Counted from the stretch's first letter, positions 1 to 15,073 are shown. The stretch: 64,000 nucleotides of DNA from Neodontobutis hainanensis (GCA_024349245.1 JALDNG010000843.1:1-64000); one strand, 5' to 3'. The notes: generated by a model from the sequence alone, not told the origin. Numbers and translations are program-made.

Positions 1-3000
1 ATTTCAAAACCAAAGCCAAATGAATGACTCGGTTTGCAATCTTTAATTAAGGTAAAGCATGCAAATATAAAATAGCATGGAACAACTTTATGGGTTTAAA
101 AATAAACATCGTTTTATACTGATGAGATATAGAACCATACCACGCACGTAAGATCCGCAAAGAGATTTTGGGTCATAAGTAAGCATTGAACTGTCAGTTA
201 AATTCCAATTTTTCTACATACCTTCTTTGGCCATTTTTGATGGCCATTTAAAACAGGCCAAGAATGCATGAACAAACAACTCGTGTTTTAAAAGAAACAC
301 GAAAAGTAAATTTTCAATCATTTAAAAATTATTAAAGATCTATTCACTGCATCTCACGTGTTAACACTTTATGAAAAACTCCAAAATTAATTTACATTAT
401 TAGGAAATGTTAATAAAGATAAAACAATATTTATACAATTCAAATCGTGAGTAACAAATGAGAGTTTGAAATAAAATTACAATTTAAACAGCCATTTAAA
501 AGCATAATAAAGTTAATTTAATCCTGAAAATAATAAAATAATATTGGAAATTCCCAAAAGCTCAGTATTTTCAAAAATAGAAAATTATTTATTATTTCAA
601 CGAAAAATTATAAGAGTATCTTAGAATGACAGACGAAATCAAATTTATCTCTATTTTTTCATTTGTTATGTTTTACGCCATTCTCTGTTTTCTAATGTGA
701 TAATACGTACTTTTAACCTTTCCGCAATCTAAAAACATAATACGATCGAAAAATATCCAACGATAAATAGTTTTTTTCGTTTTATTTACAGGAAAGGCGT
801 ATGTCGAAGAAAGAAAACTTTTAAAAAATGAAGATTAACATGTTTTAAGAAGAAAATGACAAATAAAGTTGGTTTTAATCTGAACAAATATCATTCATTA
901 AAATCTCACGAATTTATGTATTTTTTGACAAAATAATAGCTAATTAAAATCAAAAATATAAGAAATGAATACAGTCATTTGACGTATGAAGGCAGAGTCT
1001 ATCTAAAAATTATTGTTCAAATTACATCAACGAAGTGGTCTATAATTTGCTAAAACATGTTAATCGAATTTTAGATCATTAAATATAATTCTCTTAAATC
1101 ATAGATTATGATAAATTAAATTTAGAAAAAGGATCATAAAATGTATAAAAATGCCAAATTCACCTTTGAATCGACTTCAATTAACGTGTGTCATGAGTTA
1201 ACGGAAAAACTATCAGTTGTGTATTATGAGTATGAAATAACTTAACTATATAAAATTTAATTTAATGAATATTTTCCCACCAGAAAAGTGAAGCCGATTC
1301 TGCGACCTATTTATAGTTGAATTCCATAAGATACCGATTCACTCGAAGAAATTACATTTTTCATATCCTACAGTTTTGGTACCAAATCATCCAATATTTA
1401 ATTAAAATATCCTTCAAAACGAAATAAAGAATGAAATTTTTAATAAATCAAAAAAAATTTTCTCGAATTAATTGTAATGAATTATGAATATATATTGATT
1501 AAAAATATCATTGTAAACGTATTTTAATAAAAATTTAAAATTTGAAAAAAGACGAAGATGCGGCCACATACGCTCAAAAGAAGATTTTTTATCATTGATC
1601 CCTTTTATTTATGGATTGGATTACCTGATCACTCTTTGCATTCTGAAGCATTTTTTCCACCTTAAAATAAAAAATGAGTGAAGACAAGGTTTGGTAATGA
1701 AAAATATTTTCTCAAAAATATAGTGCATCTGAATAAAAACAATTAATTAACAGTTAACAATAAAACCTAAATAAAAATATAATGCATCAGAAAATCCTCC
1801 AAAAAGAAAAATTATTCCGATTTTCAATTTTTAAAAAATGAAAAATACTTAAATGTACTTAGCCTGTAATTAAAAAATAATAATACTTATCCATAAATAC
1901 AAACATTTTGAAAGTACCACAGAAAATCCCTGAACTTAATTAAATGCTTTTCATAACTCTTTCGAGCACCCCATGTACCAATTTATTTATCTTAATTGAA
2001 AGATAATTTAAATGAAAATTAACATGTTAAAATATGCATAAATTTTTCAACTACATTAAATTTATATCTCATATCAGAAAAAATCAAAATCAATAAATGA
2101 TCTCAGGAATACAAAAAAATTTCCCTAAACTCGAAAAACCCAAAAAGTAAAATCGAATAATTTTTTACTTAAACTGGAATATTCGTGTTTTAGAATAAGG
2201 AAAATGTTAAAATTAAATTTACATACTATTTGAAATTCATCTTCTTTCATACGGCTCTAAATAGACAAACCGATGACCTGCAATTTCACAAACGTAACTC
2301 TGGCCTGATATTGTGACAAAAATTAAAAAGAATAGAATAAATTTTAATAGAAATAATTAACAGATTATTCATGACATGTTTATCAAATGAATAAATTCCA
2401 CCGATCTTAATGTAGAATCGAATTTAGAGAAATAAAAATATTTAATAATAAACTAATAAGTTATAGTGTGAAAATGAATTATCGAAACATGAAAAGGTAT
2501 AAAAATTATATTAAAATATTTTGAGAAAATAAAATAAATCACATATAAGGTTTTATCTCGATCGCCAGAAATCTAATGATTTAAATGGATGTTACCTTTG
2601 TGATTCGTGGATTAAGATTTTCGATTATTAACTAGTGATTATGCGTTTCATAAATATAAAAATATGAATTTTCACAAAAATAAAAAAATTTAAATATTTC
2701 AACATTTTTATTGATGCCTACAAAATAGTTAAAAATAACAAAAGTTATGACAGTTAAAACTAAAAAATCATAATTTTGAGCCTCTTTCATTTAGGAAAGA
2801 TATAATTGCATAAATTAACGTTTTAAACATCGTTCACGAATATTAAATATACATGTCGATAAACTCAAATAAAAATGTTTTGTTCAATCAAACTTCAAAC
2901 ATTTCAAATTATATAATTTATTTTGAAATTTTCAAATGATTTAATCTTCGAGAAATATTTAAAATATAATCTCGAGTATTATCATTGTTTTTTTCACATA

Positions 3001-6000
3001 CCAATCAAGAGAATAGCTATTCATAAAAATTTGTAGTTCAATCTTTTAAAATAACAAAAATGTGAATAATAAGAAAAAATTCATACTTCGTAAAGTCTTC
3101 GATCGAGCAAACCCTAAATTTATTTAAAGGAAATTCAAAGGAATAATTCAAACTGAAAATATTCAAAAACGAAGTGAATATATGCTTTACATGAACATGA
3201 TCATCAACAAAATTTTTGAAAATTTAATAAAATTGTATCTTAAAATCTGAAGATAAAAAATTTTGATAAAAATAAATTAAATGCAAAAAAATATAAGATT
3301 TAAACAAAACATATCTGCAAAGATGTTTTCTTTCAGATATATTTAAAAAACGAGTGAAAATATTTTTCCCAAAAAATAAAAATTTCAAAATTATTAATGG
3401 ATGATTAAATGAGTGAAAATATAGTTATCTCAGAAAATTTCACAACGCAAAACGCTTCGATTTTAAAATCTTATACAATTTAAAAAATGCTTAAAATCCC
3501 TTGATATTTTTGTTAAAATTGAGATGTATTTATATTTTAAACAAATTGGATAAAATTAGTCAACATTTGTACAAAACATGGAAATCTCCAAACATTTGAA
3601 AATAATCTTAATAAATACTTTGTAATATAACTTGTTACCACAATATAATAATCATTTATGAAAATAACTTTCACAACTCAGAAAGTTCCAAAATAATAAA
3701 AGTAAAATATAGGTTAAAATCTTCACGATAAAAGTGTTTGAATGTAAGTTATGAATAATCAGCACAAGTTTACGTTAACTCGATCTCAACTTTTTTAAAA
3801 ATTATGGATATATTTTTCGAGATATAAATCATTATATAATCTATCATGTTTAAACAAATTAAATTTGGTTAACTGAAAAAAATGCAAATCTGTTAGCAGA
3901 ATATTTTCCATAATATAAATTAAAGTGATGAAGTAACTTAAGTCCTTAGATAAGACAAAATTAAGAGCTATTTCAAACGATAAAAAAATATAATTAAAAA
4001 TTCTATCAAACCGCTCAAATATTAAAATGAATATTTTAATAAAATAATTATTCGTGCACATATCGTATTTTAACCATTAAAATTGCTTGAAAGAATAAAA
4101 AAAGATTTGACTCATATTTCTTTCAAAATTTACTGTCACAGAAATAAGACAATTTTATCGTCTTAAAATATGAAAAAGTTAATAAATTAAAAGTTTTTTG
4201 TCATTTTTGGTGAATGATAGAAAACGATGGAACCTGAAATTGAAAATAAAAAAATTGGCATTTATTTAAATCTATAAGTATTTTTAAAAGTGTATTACGT
4301 TAATAGAGAATCGAAAATATTAAAAAAAGATTTTATACTTTTCTTTCACTGGCTTTATAACGGTCGACTAATTCACGAATCTTCCTCATTTTTATAATGT
4401 CCTCCAGCTTATGTTTGAAAATATTTAAGGAAAATGTTAAAATCTCGTTAGATTTATGTTTTGCAATTTTATATCAATTAATGTCAAACGATTTTTTTAT
4501 AAAGAAAAAAATGAATATTTTTTATAGATGAAGAGGCTTCATCACTTTTGTTTATATAAAGTATATATTTCATGAAGAAAAAATTAACATCGACTTCCAA
4601 TTTTTAATATTCATTATTTTTCATCAAACGGTATTTTAATAATACGTTAAATCAAACACATCAAATTTTATAATTCAATTCTTTTATATATTTTGATATA
4701 TATGTGTAATTAAATGATCGTTCGAACTTTTACCTCTTCATCAAATGTCTTAGTTTGATTCATGACAAAAACTTTCCATATTTTTGTCTGTGTAACTGAG
4801 AAAATTAAATTAACATTCCATTTGAGTGTAAAATTTTATAAATTTAATAAGAGTAAGTGCGATTTTAGAAAAATTTTCATTTAAATGCTTTATTTTTGTA
4901 TTATTTAAGATATTATCATTTTCTGTGGATCAATAAAAAAATTTTCATGGGGGATCGATAAGTTATAAGGGACCTTGTTTCGAAAATCCCTATGGTTTTT
5001 TACCACACGGTTCACTAATTATCTTATTTTGCGCTAGGTGAAATCAAATATTAATTTTTCCTAAGATTCAGATATCATCGGATGCCAGGTTATAACTTAA
5101 AATGAGAAAAATATTCTGCAAAACAAAGGTATGCAACAATAATTTGTAATATTCTTTATTTGTATTGATTTACGTTCCAAATGAGTTGAGTGGATTATAC
5201 ACTTAAATATGTGTTCATTCAAGAGATAAAAATTCTTCCATCTCTTATCCTATCATGCATTGTAATGGATATAGCATAGTGATAACAACTTATTTTATAA
5301 TTTGATTAAATATAAAGTTAACATTTTCATTGAGATTACTTTATTGATACTCCGTGAACGTTGTTATATAAACGTTTTTGCGCATGAATATTTCTTCCAT
5401 CTTGTCTGTATAGACTTAATTGGAAATCGATACTTGAAAATTTAGCCACCGTATAAATAATCTAAATAGTTTTTATAATATCTACGTGTTAATTGTTGTA
5501 ACTTATTGTGTTAAATTATTAAAATTAGCATTGAAATTTTTCTATATACGATGGACGAGCCATAAATTTAATCCATAAAAAGTTAAATTTGTCATTTTTG
5601 ACATATTCGAGCTCTGAAAAACGTGTAAAATGTGATATGGATGATATTGGTTATAATTTTTTTACTTTTCTTTAACCTACTATATGTTGAATATAAACTA
5701 ACTTTTTTTTAATTGTAAATTTTTCAACATTATAGTGAGATACTTCATCTGAAATTTTTTATCAATCAGCCCAATCACCTTAATTATTTTTATCATTCAT
5801 GGTAATAAGTTAGAAAGATTGAAGTAGATATGTCAAGGTTAAAGCCGGCCTGTTCTGATGTGATTTATATACATTTTTAGTCATCGATTCTTGTGCATAT
5901 TCGATCGTCTTAGAATTAGGACACAATAAATGCTACTAGTTAAAAGATGGATTAACAAACTGTTAAAACTTCAAGTTATCAACGACTTTTCAGGATATCA

Positions 6001-6282
6001 AAGAATTTACTCTTCTGCTTAAGATGTGGAACTAGTCGAAATCAGATTCATAGCTCATACAGCTAGGCGTATTTGTATCAGATGGTGAAAATGATTATTT
6101 GTCTCAAGGTAGGGCATCCGTGTTTTCTGGTGAAATTAATCTTTGTTCGGTGACGGAAGAGGACGCTTTTCGTTTTTTGATCACTTTATGAGATCCTTCT
6201 TTGTGGATATGTTTTGACTAAATCTGTTTTTAGGAGTTCCGTTATTTCAGAAGTTCGTAGATATGACAATGATGTAACGCCC
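1..6282. other. AT-rich gene desert
   Basis: Very AT-rich sequence with dense stop codons in all frames. No conserved protein motif, tRNA-like fold or tandem array was recognised on either strand. The single longer open stretch (3795-4061, minus) is low-complexity, hydrophobic and A/T-driven, and is not credible as a gene. Short genes built from tiny exons could be missed by eye. Confidence 0.6.
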
Positions 6283-8225
6283 TTAAACCTTTGTTGTGTA
6301 TGTTCTGTCCCAGAGTGCGTTTTCTAAATACACCACTTGCCATTTAGGATGGTTCTTTGAGTACATTCGAGGAAGTCTTTTTTCCCCATTGTTAAAACCT
6401 CTTCCTTCGATATCCAGGCGATCATCTTTCTCAACAAGGGTCAGCTTGGCGATCCATGTTCGGAGTTTCCTTCCAACCACTGTCTTTGCTGCAGAAGTTA
6501 ATTTTGAAGTTAAAATGTCATTTTTATAATCTATGTTGAATTTAAATCGACCACAGTCCAGACTTGTCACACTATAGTATTTTCAATCTCCCCCTTTGGT
6601 ATTTTTAATGAATCTTTCTACCAAAAATGAGTTAAGATATGTAATGGTAGGTAGGTTTATGGAGGATATTTCGTTCATTTAAAAATATTGAAAAGGAGTG
6701 AGAACTGAACTGGAATCCATTTTTGCAAAACAACTCTTTATGGAAAACCTAAGCGAGAGAGAAAAATTATAAATTTTTCTTGCTTTTTTAATGTTTTTAC
6801 GTCATAGTTATAGCTTCTGGCAAATGTGTTAAATCATCAAGTACCACAATAATTAAATTGTTTCATATAGGTTCAAGAAGATTCCAAAAGATTTTATTAA
6901 TTGTCAAATCTGCTGATTTCCAGGGTTTGATGGGATATGCAATCGACTCCATCGATATGATTCTGAAAATAATTAATCAGCAGTCTTTGGAACTTCTAGA
7001 TTTTCGATGCATGTTTTTTTGACCGAGATACCTGAACTCATTTTATCATCTCTGGTTAAACCGAATAACTCAGCCTCGTCTTCGAAAAGACGATATTTAT
7101 CTCTTTATAGGCCGAGCCTAGCTGATTTTAACCATCTTACACACGTCGTAGAGTATTCGTAGAGCTCTTGCTTAGTTTTACCTGAGACAATTACATCGTC
7201 CAGATAGCACGTTACATTTGAGATGCACCCGAAATTCTACCTATTACCTTCTACCACAAGGGATGAGCGGATGCTTATCAAAATGAAAAAGAGTAAATTT
7301 AAAAAGACATCAGGGTTTATCGATGGTCAAGAATTTGATTTTGGTTCATTAACCACCATTTTGAGATATACACTCTCAAAATCGATCACTGTGAGTCTGG
7401 TGCCACCGGTGATAGACCAAAACATCTCGCCCATCTTTGTTAAGGATATTTATATCTATTTTCCATTTAACTTTATCTTAACGTCAGCGCATAGTCTGAT
7501 ACTAACGTTCTTTTTTAGCTCTGTTACAATTGTAGCTGCTTATTCCGACATCTACGCTTTTTAGATAATTCCTTTGTGGTACGTGTCAAGAATCTTGTCA
7601 ACTTTTTTGCGTTTCTAGAATGAAATTTTCTTGGTCTGTTGTACCAAGAAGCAATTCTGTACTTCAACGATATCTTCGTATTTAAATTCTTCAGTATTGC
7701 CTATTGTTTTGAGAAAAAATGTGAAAATAATTGAAGAATTTTCTTCAGGTTAAACGGAACTTCAAATTTTAAAATTATTGCAAGGATGTTATCTCTGAAA
7801 GTATTCGTTAGATCTAAACAAATAACATTTCAACTATTCTCGCACGCGTGCATTACCAAAAAAAATTATCCCTTCGGAAGTCCTTTCATTAACTCTTATA
7901 GCTCCTAGTGGTTCAAAAGCCCCACCGCTACAGTTTGAACAAAAATTTAGTGGGTTCTAGCTCTGCTTTGAGTGTTTTAATGTCATTGAATTTACAATTA
8001 GCATCGATAACGGTGTCAATTTTCATTTCGAAAGGAATTTAGTTTTTAAAATATTGTGAAGTTAAGGTTTAAAGTTGTAAAAATAAATTTGAAAATTAGA
8101 TTTTTAGATTTCTATTGTTTGGGGTTTCTGTGTGGCCGAACAACCTTTAAAAACTTACAGAGTTCACTCTTTGCCGGGCAATTTTTTTGAATATTGCCAA
8201 AGAAGTTTGAAACTCACAACCTTCC
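6283..8225 (-). mobile_element. Decayed Ty3/gypsy retrotransposon (fossil copy)
   Basis: Read on the minus strand, pieces of a gypsy polyprotein occur in the expected order. A degenerate Gag zinc-knuckle region (NCPAKSELC) lies near 8125-8205, and a protease remnant (MKIDTVID in place of the DTG motif) near 8011-8030. RT pieces follow: IVTELKKNVSIRLCAD near 7480-7560, GGTRLTVIDF near 7380-7440, and the catalytic YLDDVIVSG at about 7180-7206. An integrase-core piece with VVLDDLTHLPEA lies near 6790-6860. An integrase C-terminal piece with GRKLRTW and YSKNHPKWQ lies at 6283-6570. Frames change and stop codons interrupt repeatedly, so the copy is dead. YLDD to the GR-LRTW motif is about 0.7 kb here against about 1.7 kb in the element at 24.2 kb, so RNase H and part of integrase appear deleted. 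No LTRs were found. The open frames on the plus strand here are shadows. Confidence 0.8.
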
Positions 8226-9746
8226 CAGAGGTTTTGATCGGTGAATCTCTTTTTGAATTTATGCAAAAGAAGGTTACTTAATTCAGCCTTTTCATCTTAA
8301 CTTGAGGCCAGGAAATTTGATGTATATTTTCAAGAGTTTGTTTGTAATTCAGCTTCTATTCGACGATAAAATATTATCGTATGTTATCTTAGAGTATTTC
8401 AACTACACGACAAGTACATATAGAAGGGCACCCTTCGAAGAGAGATGAAAATCACAATATCCATGTATTTTCTGCATTCTAAGACCAAACTCTTTCATCG
8501 TCTTTTGGTGTTATTTCTCAGATGTATACAGGCGATATCTTTCTGAGACTGAGAGGGTAGCAAATAAGTTTTCCTCTATATACAGAATGATTTCCAAGAT
8601 TCAAAGTTTATCAATTTCTATTTTCCCAACTTGCGTCGGCAGAATACTCTTCTTGAGAGACCATGAAGGCAGAATAGGTCAGGTTTACTTTTATGCTGAA
8701 ACTTTGTTCACTATTATCCAGTTTTCAAAGTTCATCAAATAAACCCTCTATAGTCCCTTGTCTGTCGGGAATTAGTCAATTTTGCCTTAGATTTTATACT
8801 CATCGTCAATTCTTAAATTTTAAAATCAACGAAATACTACAAATGTTTACGATATTATTTTCAACACAACCGTGATAACTTTATTGATAAAATTTTGAAA
8901 ATAACAGATTTGCTGTATTATTGTTCATCTTATAATCTTGTGGTTAATCTATTTCACTGTCAGTTGACAGAATTTCGTTATTTAAATATGTTTATTCATG
9001 AGAATATCTATTAAAAAACTGAATTAAAAATATCCGTATTTGAAAAATTTACTCATCTTTTATGAGATATAGTTGAATATTAGCATTTCAATTTAATTTT
9101 GTAATTATTCAAGAAATCAAATTTTGAAAAAATATTACAGTTAAAAAACTTGATGAACTAAAATTGCTTAGTAAACATGCATGGAATATTCAGCACAGTC
9201 GTTCAAGGTTTTATGAATGAATTCACTTGGAAGCATAATATTGAAAAAAATCCACTCAACTGTTACTTTTTATGCAAATTTTCAAACAAGTAAATCATAA
9301 AATTTATTAAAACACAGTTACATATTTGAACATTAACAATTTTCTTGTGCTATTATTTAATACGATAAATATCCCAGGCATTTCTTCAATACATGCTTGT
9401 ATCTTTCTAAATTTATAAATATCTTTGTCAAACTAATGTGACATATCAGTGAACAAATTAAATTTTTTTTCCTTATGGTATAATTTATCCTCAATAACTC
9501 ACCTGTTGAAGAAAATAAAATTTACTTAATAATGTCAAATTTACTCCTTCTCATTCCTACATCTGAATTTATGTGTAAATCTTTATTTATTATTTTCGTT
9601 TTGTACATTGAAAAATTATGTGCACTTTTTCATTGAAGAAACTACCAAAACTCATCTTATCCAAACAAATACTTTTCAAGCTTAGTTTATGTCCTCTTAT
9701 GTACTTTTATGAAATCGATAATTATGAATTTTTTGGAATCAAATAA
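8226..9746. other. Intergenic, no gene recognised
   Basis: The first few hundred bases are slightly GC-richer than the surrounding desert and may hold the remaining gag part of the fossil retrotransposon, but I could not align them. The rest is AT-rich with no recognisable coding signal. Confidence 0.4.
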
Positions 9747-9947
9747 ATACCATGGCAAATTTTGTTTCCTCTGATTTTTATCATTTTAATTAATCTCGCT
9801 TTTATTGTTTCATTGTTTATTTTAAAGATAATACGATACACTTGGGGGTATGAATTACCGAGAGTGTATAGGAAAAGAAGGTATTGGGCCGTTCTTGAGA
9901 CACTGCCACCAGATGAGGATTGTCATCCCCAACCTAAAAGTATTTGA
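9747..9947 (+). CDS. Uncertain small ORF, single membrane segment
   Basis: This frame is open from the stop at 9744 to a TGA/TAG-rich stretch after position 9947, but has no ATG. It would encode a hydrophobic stretch of roughly 24 residues (PLIFIILINLAFIVSLF) followed by a basic then acidic, proline-rich tail (VYRKRRYWAVLETLPPDED). The second half is clearly GC-richer than its surroundings, which is why it is listed. It may be an exon lacking its start, or the relic of an inserted element. No family was recognised. Confidence 0.18.
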   Translation: MPWQILFPLIFIILINLAFIVSLFILKIIRYTWGYELPRVYRKRRYWAVLETLPPDEDCHPQPKSI

Positions 9948-12900
9948 GTAGAGTGAGGGCGCTTTCCAAAGACCCAATGCCTTGAAGGTTAGGCCACAAT
10001 TTAAGCCATATAAAAGGTATCAGAGTTTAAGGGAGTTATGATTTTGCACACTCAGATAGTATAGAAATGTGGACAATAATGCAGATTTGAATCCCAGCAC
10101 CGTAGATCAAAGCTCAGCTGGAGGGCTTTAGAATATGTAAACCAAATGTCAAAAATTTCCCAATGCTTTTGATTCTCTAAAAAAATACTTTAGAACTTGC
10201 TTCGCAGTCTTAACCAATGCCACTGGTCAGTATATTTCTAAGAAATTTATTTTTCACTTTCTAATTAAAGCAACAGTATCTTTTAATATTACATTGATCC
10301 TTTTTTACAAGCTCGCTTATCTGAAGAAGATAATTTCACTCATGTATACATGAAAAAAGATAATTTATATATCACGTCATTTTTTTAATTTTACACTTTT
10401 TTGTTCACAGCTTAAGGAAATTAAAATGATTAAATCATGAAATTTTTTCCGCCATTTTCCCAGAAATACTCACGAAATAGATACTGGTTTGGAGTTAAAA
10501 AGTAAGAAACAGTATGATAAATTCATTTTTATGCTTCCGTTTAAGTTAATTTATTGAAAATTTTACAATTAATTATAGATGAAGTTTTCGGTTATTTTCG
10601 ATCAAAGTTTTTCCCTTTTAAAGAGAGAATAAAATTTAAGATGTACTAATTAAGATTAGGATATCCATAAGAGTTTTATTTGTTGATTCTTTGAAAAAAT
10701 AAATTAATTTTAAAACAAAATAACTGACTTTTTCAAGATATGGTCAGTATAGAATGTACACAGATGTTTTTAAAAAGGTAAAATCATAAATGTTTTCCGT
10801 TTTTGTTTTTATTTTAGCCGTAATTTACTATCTTTAATAAAATTTTTAAGCAAGAAGATCTTGAGAGTTATTTCAATGCCTTCATTATATTTATAAATTA
10901 GAGTATGCGCTGTTATGTATAAATTAGTATCAAAATAGTCATTATCAGAAGTTTATATATTACTTCAAATTTGTATTCAATCTTAACTGTGAATTTTTTA
11001 GTTTTTGAAAGTTCCAAAAAATTCAATTAAGATATCCACTTTTAAGAAATTATTAATTTTGTATAAGCTTATACACTTCACTTTTTCGATGTTCCTTTTT
11101 TGTACCATATCATGATAAAACCTCCTTACATTCTGGACTCGGTATTGAAAGTTCTTCATGCTCCATGCTAATTCGCTTTTTTTTTTGTTTATAAATTAAT
11201 ATTGATCGAATTCTTGAATCTTTCTGTTTTCGTTATCCTTGATGGAAAAGATTATTTGTATTAAATAAATGAAATCGTGACCGTTACTTTTGTATTTATC
11301 ATTTTATATTTAAAGGTAAGCTTAACTTAAATGTTAGTGGATCCATGATTTCGGGGTTTTAAATATTTCACGAAATAAAATTACAAAAATTTAAGAAGTG
11401 TTTCAGAATTTTTTATTCATCTAAGTTGATATCTAATTTTGTATTTCTTAACAACTTACAGACGCTCAAGCATACGCCCTGTATCTAATGCCATCTTAAG
11501 AGAAATATGGCGATACATTAATTCAATTTATTGAAGTTCTTTCTATTCTCGCTTCTTAAAACTTATTTCTTACAGATGGAACTTGAAAAATTGAAAATCC
11601 TTAAATATTTTGTTATTTTTGGTATTTCTTTCAATTTATGTAAGTGTTCATTTAAACGACAGCTTAACGATATTACACGAAACAAAATATACGTGTTAAG
11701 AAAGTTAATAATCTTTCATCAACAAATAACATATGGTTAAGAAAACATTAAATTTAAACATGAGTTTTTAAGAATTTTAAAGGAATGAACCTTAACTCAT
11801 TTTCGGTTGCTAACGCATAAAATAATTTACTTGCGACTGCGCGTATGAAAAAACATTAATTTTTAGCACTAAAATCTATGAATAAAATTACAAAAATAGA
11901 GAAAATCAATTAAGTGAGGTAACTTTTCAAACCTGTAAAATTTTCAGATTTTGTAAAAATTTAAAATTAACTGTTTATTACGCCAAGATATTGTTTCCAC
12001 ATGTTATCAGGTAGGATTTCATGTTGCGACCTTCACAATAAAATCTGATCATAGGCATCGTTCCAATTATAAAAATAAAGAATTATGAAAATTACAGAAA
12101 TTTGGTTGTTTTCTGTTTGTTTGATGGAAAGAATCCTTGTAACATGTCAGGATGAAATAATAGAAATCAATTATAAATTTTCAAAGAGGAAAAAGAAGAC
12201 TCTATCGTATAAATTGACTTTATGCTCTTAACAATAAAAAATTATGTAACTTATTAAAATTTATGGGAAATCGATTCAAAGAAAAGGTAATGATGAGAAA
12301 TTAACCACTTCTCAGAATTTAAAAACCATAATTTTGTGGAAAATTTAAGCGATCACCTTAAATCTTTGTTATGCCTGTAGTAATCATTCGATTTAACCTA
12401 AGCATTTAATTTACTCTTGTGCAATGACGTGACACCGAGACTAAAGTATTTTCTGGTGGATACCCGTTGTCCTACGCAGACGAGAACAAAACATAAGCAT
12501 TTCAAATAAATTACGACTATCACATCGTAAACAAGTAAAAATATATTTGCTTTTGAGTTTCGAGAAAGATTTTATTGTTTAGAAAAGAACGAATGAAGAA
12601 ACTAACCTTCTATTAGATTTTTATAGCTAAAACTCAAAGATTAAGACTTTTTAAGTTTTAAATCTTATGCACATGCTTCTAGTACCGTAAAGTTAAGAGA
12701 GATCTTAATCATCCTAATTCTGAAATTGGAAATTTAGTTTAAGGCTTCGTCTTTGAGGTACTTTGGAGTTATCATTGGGATGCTTTCATAACACAAACCT
12801 GAAATGGAATTTTTTCATAAAAATCTATCACTCTACTTTCATTTGTGCTTAAACACTTGAAATTTCAAAAGTATAAGCTTTATCAAAGGTTTCTTAAGAT

Positions 12901-15073
12901 ACGTTCGATGACTTAAAATCAGAGTATTCATTTGACTATAGTAGAGGAAGGATAGCAATAATTGTCTTGATACACAATTGTATTTTTGGATTAATCAGGT
13001 TTCAAGGTATTAAAATTTTCTCAGATATTGCGCGAGCAGAATAATGGACAATATTCATATCGTCGATACGAATTTGGTATCCAACTTTCTTATTAAAATA
13101 TTTCATCTATCCGAGACATATTTTTAAAGAATGAAGAAATTTTATTCCGTTTTCATATAGCAAAAAAAATTATGAAATATATTTCAGCAAAGAATTATTT
13201 TAATAACTATTTAATTGATTTTTGAAAAGAAAAAGATTCCTAAAAATAAAAATTTATTAAACAGCCAAAACAAGACCATTGATGTGGTTAAGTAATTTTT
13301 TTAATCATAACTTTTATTTTAAACTATATCAGTGTGAGGAAATAATAAAAAGAATTTACTTCCATGGAGTAGATAACTGATAAAACTCAACTCTCTCACA
13401 AATTTTTTGACCATAACCTCACAAAATAGCTTTTCATATGTGGATACAATTAAAAAATTTTATGTTTATCATTCGGGTGCCTGAGTGATTATTTTATGGC
13501 TATAAACACTGGATTTTCACGCCTATTAAATTTATAAAAATCAAGTTTATTAAATTCATTTTAAATTAAGGATTTGGAATCATAACACAAAAATATTCGG
13601 TTTTATTTAATTTTTTTTTTGTTATTGAATGTTGCGATCCATTCAAATTTGAGAGGTTGCGCCTTTCGCTTGTTTAAATAATTTTTCACAAGCCCAGCAA
13701 ACATTAAAATTTTCAAGATACTTTGTTTGATTAATTTAAATGTGCGATGACGCTTTGTGATCTCTAAAGACGGCTGAATTTTAAGATAAACTAGAAATGT
13801 ATACTATAGTGGCGAATTTTCCATGTCACGGTTTTACCCATTATTCTGCAAAAAGTTATTTTGCTATTATAACACGATTTAATGATTCTTAATTTAAAAA
13901 TATGTATTTTCAGGTTTGAATATCATCTCTTTCCTTCGTACAGATTTAGTAAAAATTAATGAGTTTATTATGAGTTCTTTTTACATTTTAGGGCGGTTTT
14001 TGGTCGAGTGGATTATTTGTAATCCTTTTGACATGAAATTTGATTTAACGCGCACGCGCATTTCAATTTATATTAATGGAAGGCTATCGTTAACATTAAC
14101 ATTTATTCAATTCATATATTATTATTATCTGTGAGATATTTTTCAATTGAGGTATGAAAACTGAGTTTTATATTTAACTGTAGCTTAGTAAATCTGCTCC
14201 GTCTTATAATCAATTTGTGGTTTAACTGAAGCAGAAAATATAAAGTTTTACCCATAATTTCTTTTGCAACAGTTCGTTTGAGGTAAGTAAATCGTCATTT
14301 AGATATCTATCTATTAAGGCTTAAAAATATAGAGGAATCAAAAAATTTTCGATTTGATACATTTTAAATTATTTTTAATAAAGAATAAGTTAATCTTGTT
14401 AGCAGTGTAATTTTGGGTAATTTTATAATATATCTAAGTGGTCTATGTCTGGTTGAGAATTAGATTCGAAACATTATCAGACATATTGTATCAATCTCCT
14501 GCAAAAATTATAAAATATATTTAATCGTCTCACACAACTCGGAAATAATTCATTAAAATATCAGATAATGAACTCGAATAAATATTTTATTATCTTTAAA
14601 TTTGCTATTAGTAGGTGATTAAATGTATCCTACGCATACTTATAAGATATTTTTAAAACTCTCATAATAGAAGTGATTATGCGCACATCGAAGTTGTGCA
14701 ATTTTTATGTTTCACAGTTTTCCGTTTATTATCCATAAGAATAAAAAATATATCAATGACAATCTTGAAAGATAAAATAAGTTTCTTAAAAAGATGCATT
14801 CTGTGAATGTATTGATGCGTTTAATATCTAGCATTCGAATTATTACTTTAAAGTTATCTTAATAGCTGAAATTATGATTAAAAAATTCAATATTATAATC
14901 CCAGTGATTTAACCAATCTTGCGAACACAAAGTACAAGCGTTAACGACTTAACGGATCTTAATGATAGAAAACTTAAGAAGATTTCCATATCCTGCACGT
15001 TGTTTTTGCATATTCTAAATCGATGCGTTTCAATGATCACAGAAATACGGGTTTTTAACGCTCTCTCATTAGT
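9948..15073. other. Intergenic, no gene recognised
   Basis: About 200 bases after 9948 stay GC-richer than average (a GATTTGAATCCC stretch near 10084 resembles a tRNA B-box but no cloverleaf can be built). The remainder is AT-rich with short open frames only. A small CG-rich patch near 14046-14060 resembles one at 34796-34808. Confidence 0.5.

Noticed and set aside
130..160. ACCATACCACG stretch resembling the 5' part of 5S rRNA
   Set aside because: The similarity ends after about 11 bases and none of the rest of 5S rRNA follows.
3795..4061. 88-codon minus-strand frame
   Set aside because: Composition is what A/T-rich random sequence gives (Phe, Leu, Ile, Tyr, Asn); no motif.
6296..7564. Plus-strand open frames (6296-6529, 7223-7564)
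   Set aside because: They are antisense shadows of the fossil gypsy element; the minus-strand reading carries the RT and integrase motifs.
10080..10100. tRNA B-box-like GATTTGAATCCC
   Set aside because: No acceptor stem, anticodon arm or A-box can be placed around it.
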